Assembly: GCF_003968755.1 (NCBI RefSeq)
Contig: NZ_RYDL01000009.1
Coordinates: 1-64,000, forward strand
Direction of reading: 5' to 3'
Length of the DNA: 64,000 bases
From: Flavobacterium sp. RSP15
Lineage (GTDB): Bacteria; Bacteroidota; Bacteroidia; Flavobacteriales; Flavobacteriaceae
Each line of letters starts with the position of its first letter. Position 1 is the stretch's first letter. Positions 63,406-64,000 of the stretch are shown piece by piece. The notes beneath the pieces are model-generated. The model was not told the origin of the DNA, made no database searches, and was given only the letters and a program-made list of their open reading frames with translations. The translations under genes and the position numbers were made by a program.

Positions 63406-64000
63406 ATGAAAATATTAAAATTTGGAGGTAAATCGTTATCGAATGGCGATGGAATAAATAAGGTGGTTGCAATTATTATTGATAAAGTAAATCAAGGCGA
63501 GGAAATTGCTATTGTGGTTTCGGCGAGAGGAAATGCTACGGATGAATTAGAAGAAATTTTAAGTATTGCCGCTAAAAACGGAGTTTATAAACCTCTTTTT
63601 GATGATTTCAAAAAATACCAACAAGACGAATATCAAGACGTAGATTTATCCGAAGAGTTCCATGTTCTTGAAAAATTATTCGAAGGCGTCAGTTTAATTG
63701 GTGATTACAGCAACAAAATAAAAGACCAAATTTTATCAAAAGGGGAATTACTTTCGGCAAAATTACTGACGGCAATTTTGGTCGAAAATGGGATAAATGC
63801 CCGTTTTACAGATACTCGGGAATTGATAAAAACCGATTCGAAATTTGGTGATGCACAACCTTTGGAACAAATTTCGAAGGAAAATGTCATCAATTATTTC
63901 AAACAAAATAACGGAACAACCGTAAATATTGTTACAGGTTTCATTGGTTCAAACACAAATAATGACACGACCACTTTAGGAAGAAACGGCAGCAATTACA
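63406..64000 (+). CDS. thrA: Bifunctional aspartokinase/homoserine dehydrogenase, 5' part
   Basis: The gene starts at ATG 63406, 19 bp after metX, and is cut by the window end after 198 codons. It begins MKILKFGGKSLSNGDG, the aspartokinase nucleotide motif, with VSARGNATDEL, ISKGELLSAKLLTAIL, and GFIGSNTNNDTTTLGRNGSN near the cut, as in ThrA/MetL. The homoserine dehydrogenase half would follow outside the window; its presence is inferred from the ThrA-type N-terminus. Being downstream of the SAM-I riboswitch suggests SAM control of homoserine supply. Confidence 0.88.
   Translation, partial: MKILKFGGKSLSNGDGINKVVAIIIDKVNQGEEIAIVVSARGNATDELEEILSIAAKNGVYKPLFDDFKKYQQDEYQDVDLSEEFHVLEKLFEGVSLIGDYSNKIKDQILSKGELLSAKLLTAILVENGINARFTDTRELIKTDSKFGDAQPLEQISKENVINYFKQNNGTTVNIVTGFIGSNTNNDTTTLGRNGSNY

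Overview
The window looks like the chromosome of a Flavobacterium-type bacterium (Bacteroidota, Flavobacteriia). Several things point the same way: low G+C; many intergenic copies of the Bacteroidota -7 promoter box TAnnTTTG; few Shine-Dalgarno sequences; and genes typical of the group, including PorT of type IX secretion, a lipoprotein BamA/TamA homologue (TamL-like), DUF5686, GLPGLI and 2TM-domain proteins, class II HMG-CoA reductase beside a GYDIA-type GHMP kinase, and tandem POT peptide transporters. No species call is made.

Layout. (1) 1-4290 is accessory DNA: six tandem 23-24 bp repeats that look like an IS21-family end, a gene with family-A-polymerase-like palm motifs, a two-gene unit with an excisionase-type HTH protein, an orphan 321-aa protein, and a 660-bp gene-free stretch with inverted repeats. 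It ends at a tRNA-Phe, a usual integration target. (2) 4433-10774: coaX, an outer-membrane protein, lptC, a CBS/CorC membrane protein and a PpiD-like foldase. (3) 10816-13137, minus strand: HMG-CoA reductase and GHMP kinase (mevalonate pathway). (4) 13281-19320: dipeptidyl peptidase IV, two POT transporters and a thioredoxin-like protein (peptide use). (5) 19325-24262, minus: comEC, an NlpC/P60 lipoprotein, lpxB, a small membrane protein and surE. (6) 24469-26727: a tail-specific S41 protease. (7) 27084-34340, minus: purH and the rod-shape cluster mreB-mreC-mreD-PBP2-rodA. (8) 34506-42842: ABC permease, accD, fba, tamL-like gene, TrmH methyltransferase, porT and ubiE. (9) 43046-49743: folA, thyA, an amidohydrolase, a bifunctional-nuclease-domain protein and etfAB. 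(10) 49952-57668: pdhB, a DUF5686 protein, a DNA glycosylase, soluble Ppa and membrane pyrophosphatase. (11) 57732-61224: a deoxynucleoside kinase, a secreted unknown, a deleted GLPGLI/TonB-receptor remnant and metK. (12) 61225-64000: two candidate structured RNAs ending in terminators, then a SAM-I riboswitch controlling metX and a bifunctional aspartokinase/homoserine dehydrogenase cut by the window end.

The core genes are ordinary. The points most worth a second look are these: a dispersed structured repeat (two copies in opposite orientation whose 12-bp stems differ in sequence but keep pairing); the palm-polymerase-like gene of the accessory region; candidate small RNAs and a long metK leader beside a true SAM-I riboswitch; a promoter box inside the loop of a perfect 15-bp hairpin; an AccD without its zinc-ribbon cysteines; a cysteine-rich tail on the membrane pyrophosphatase; and a deletion scar joining a GLPGLI gene to the end of a TonB-receptor gene.
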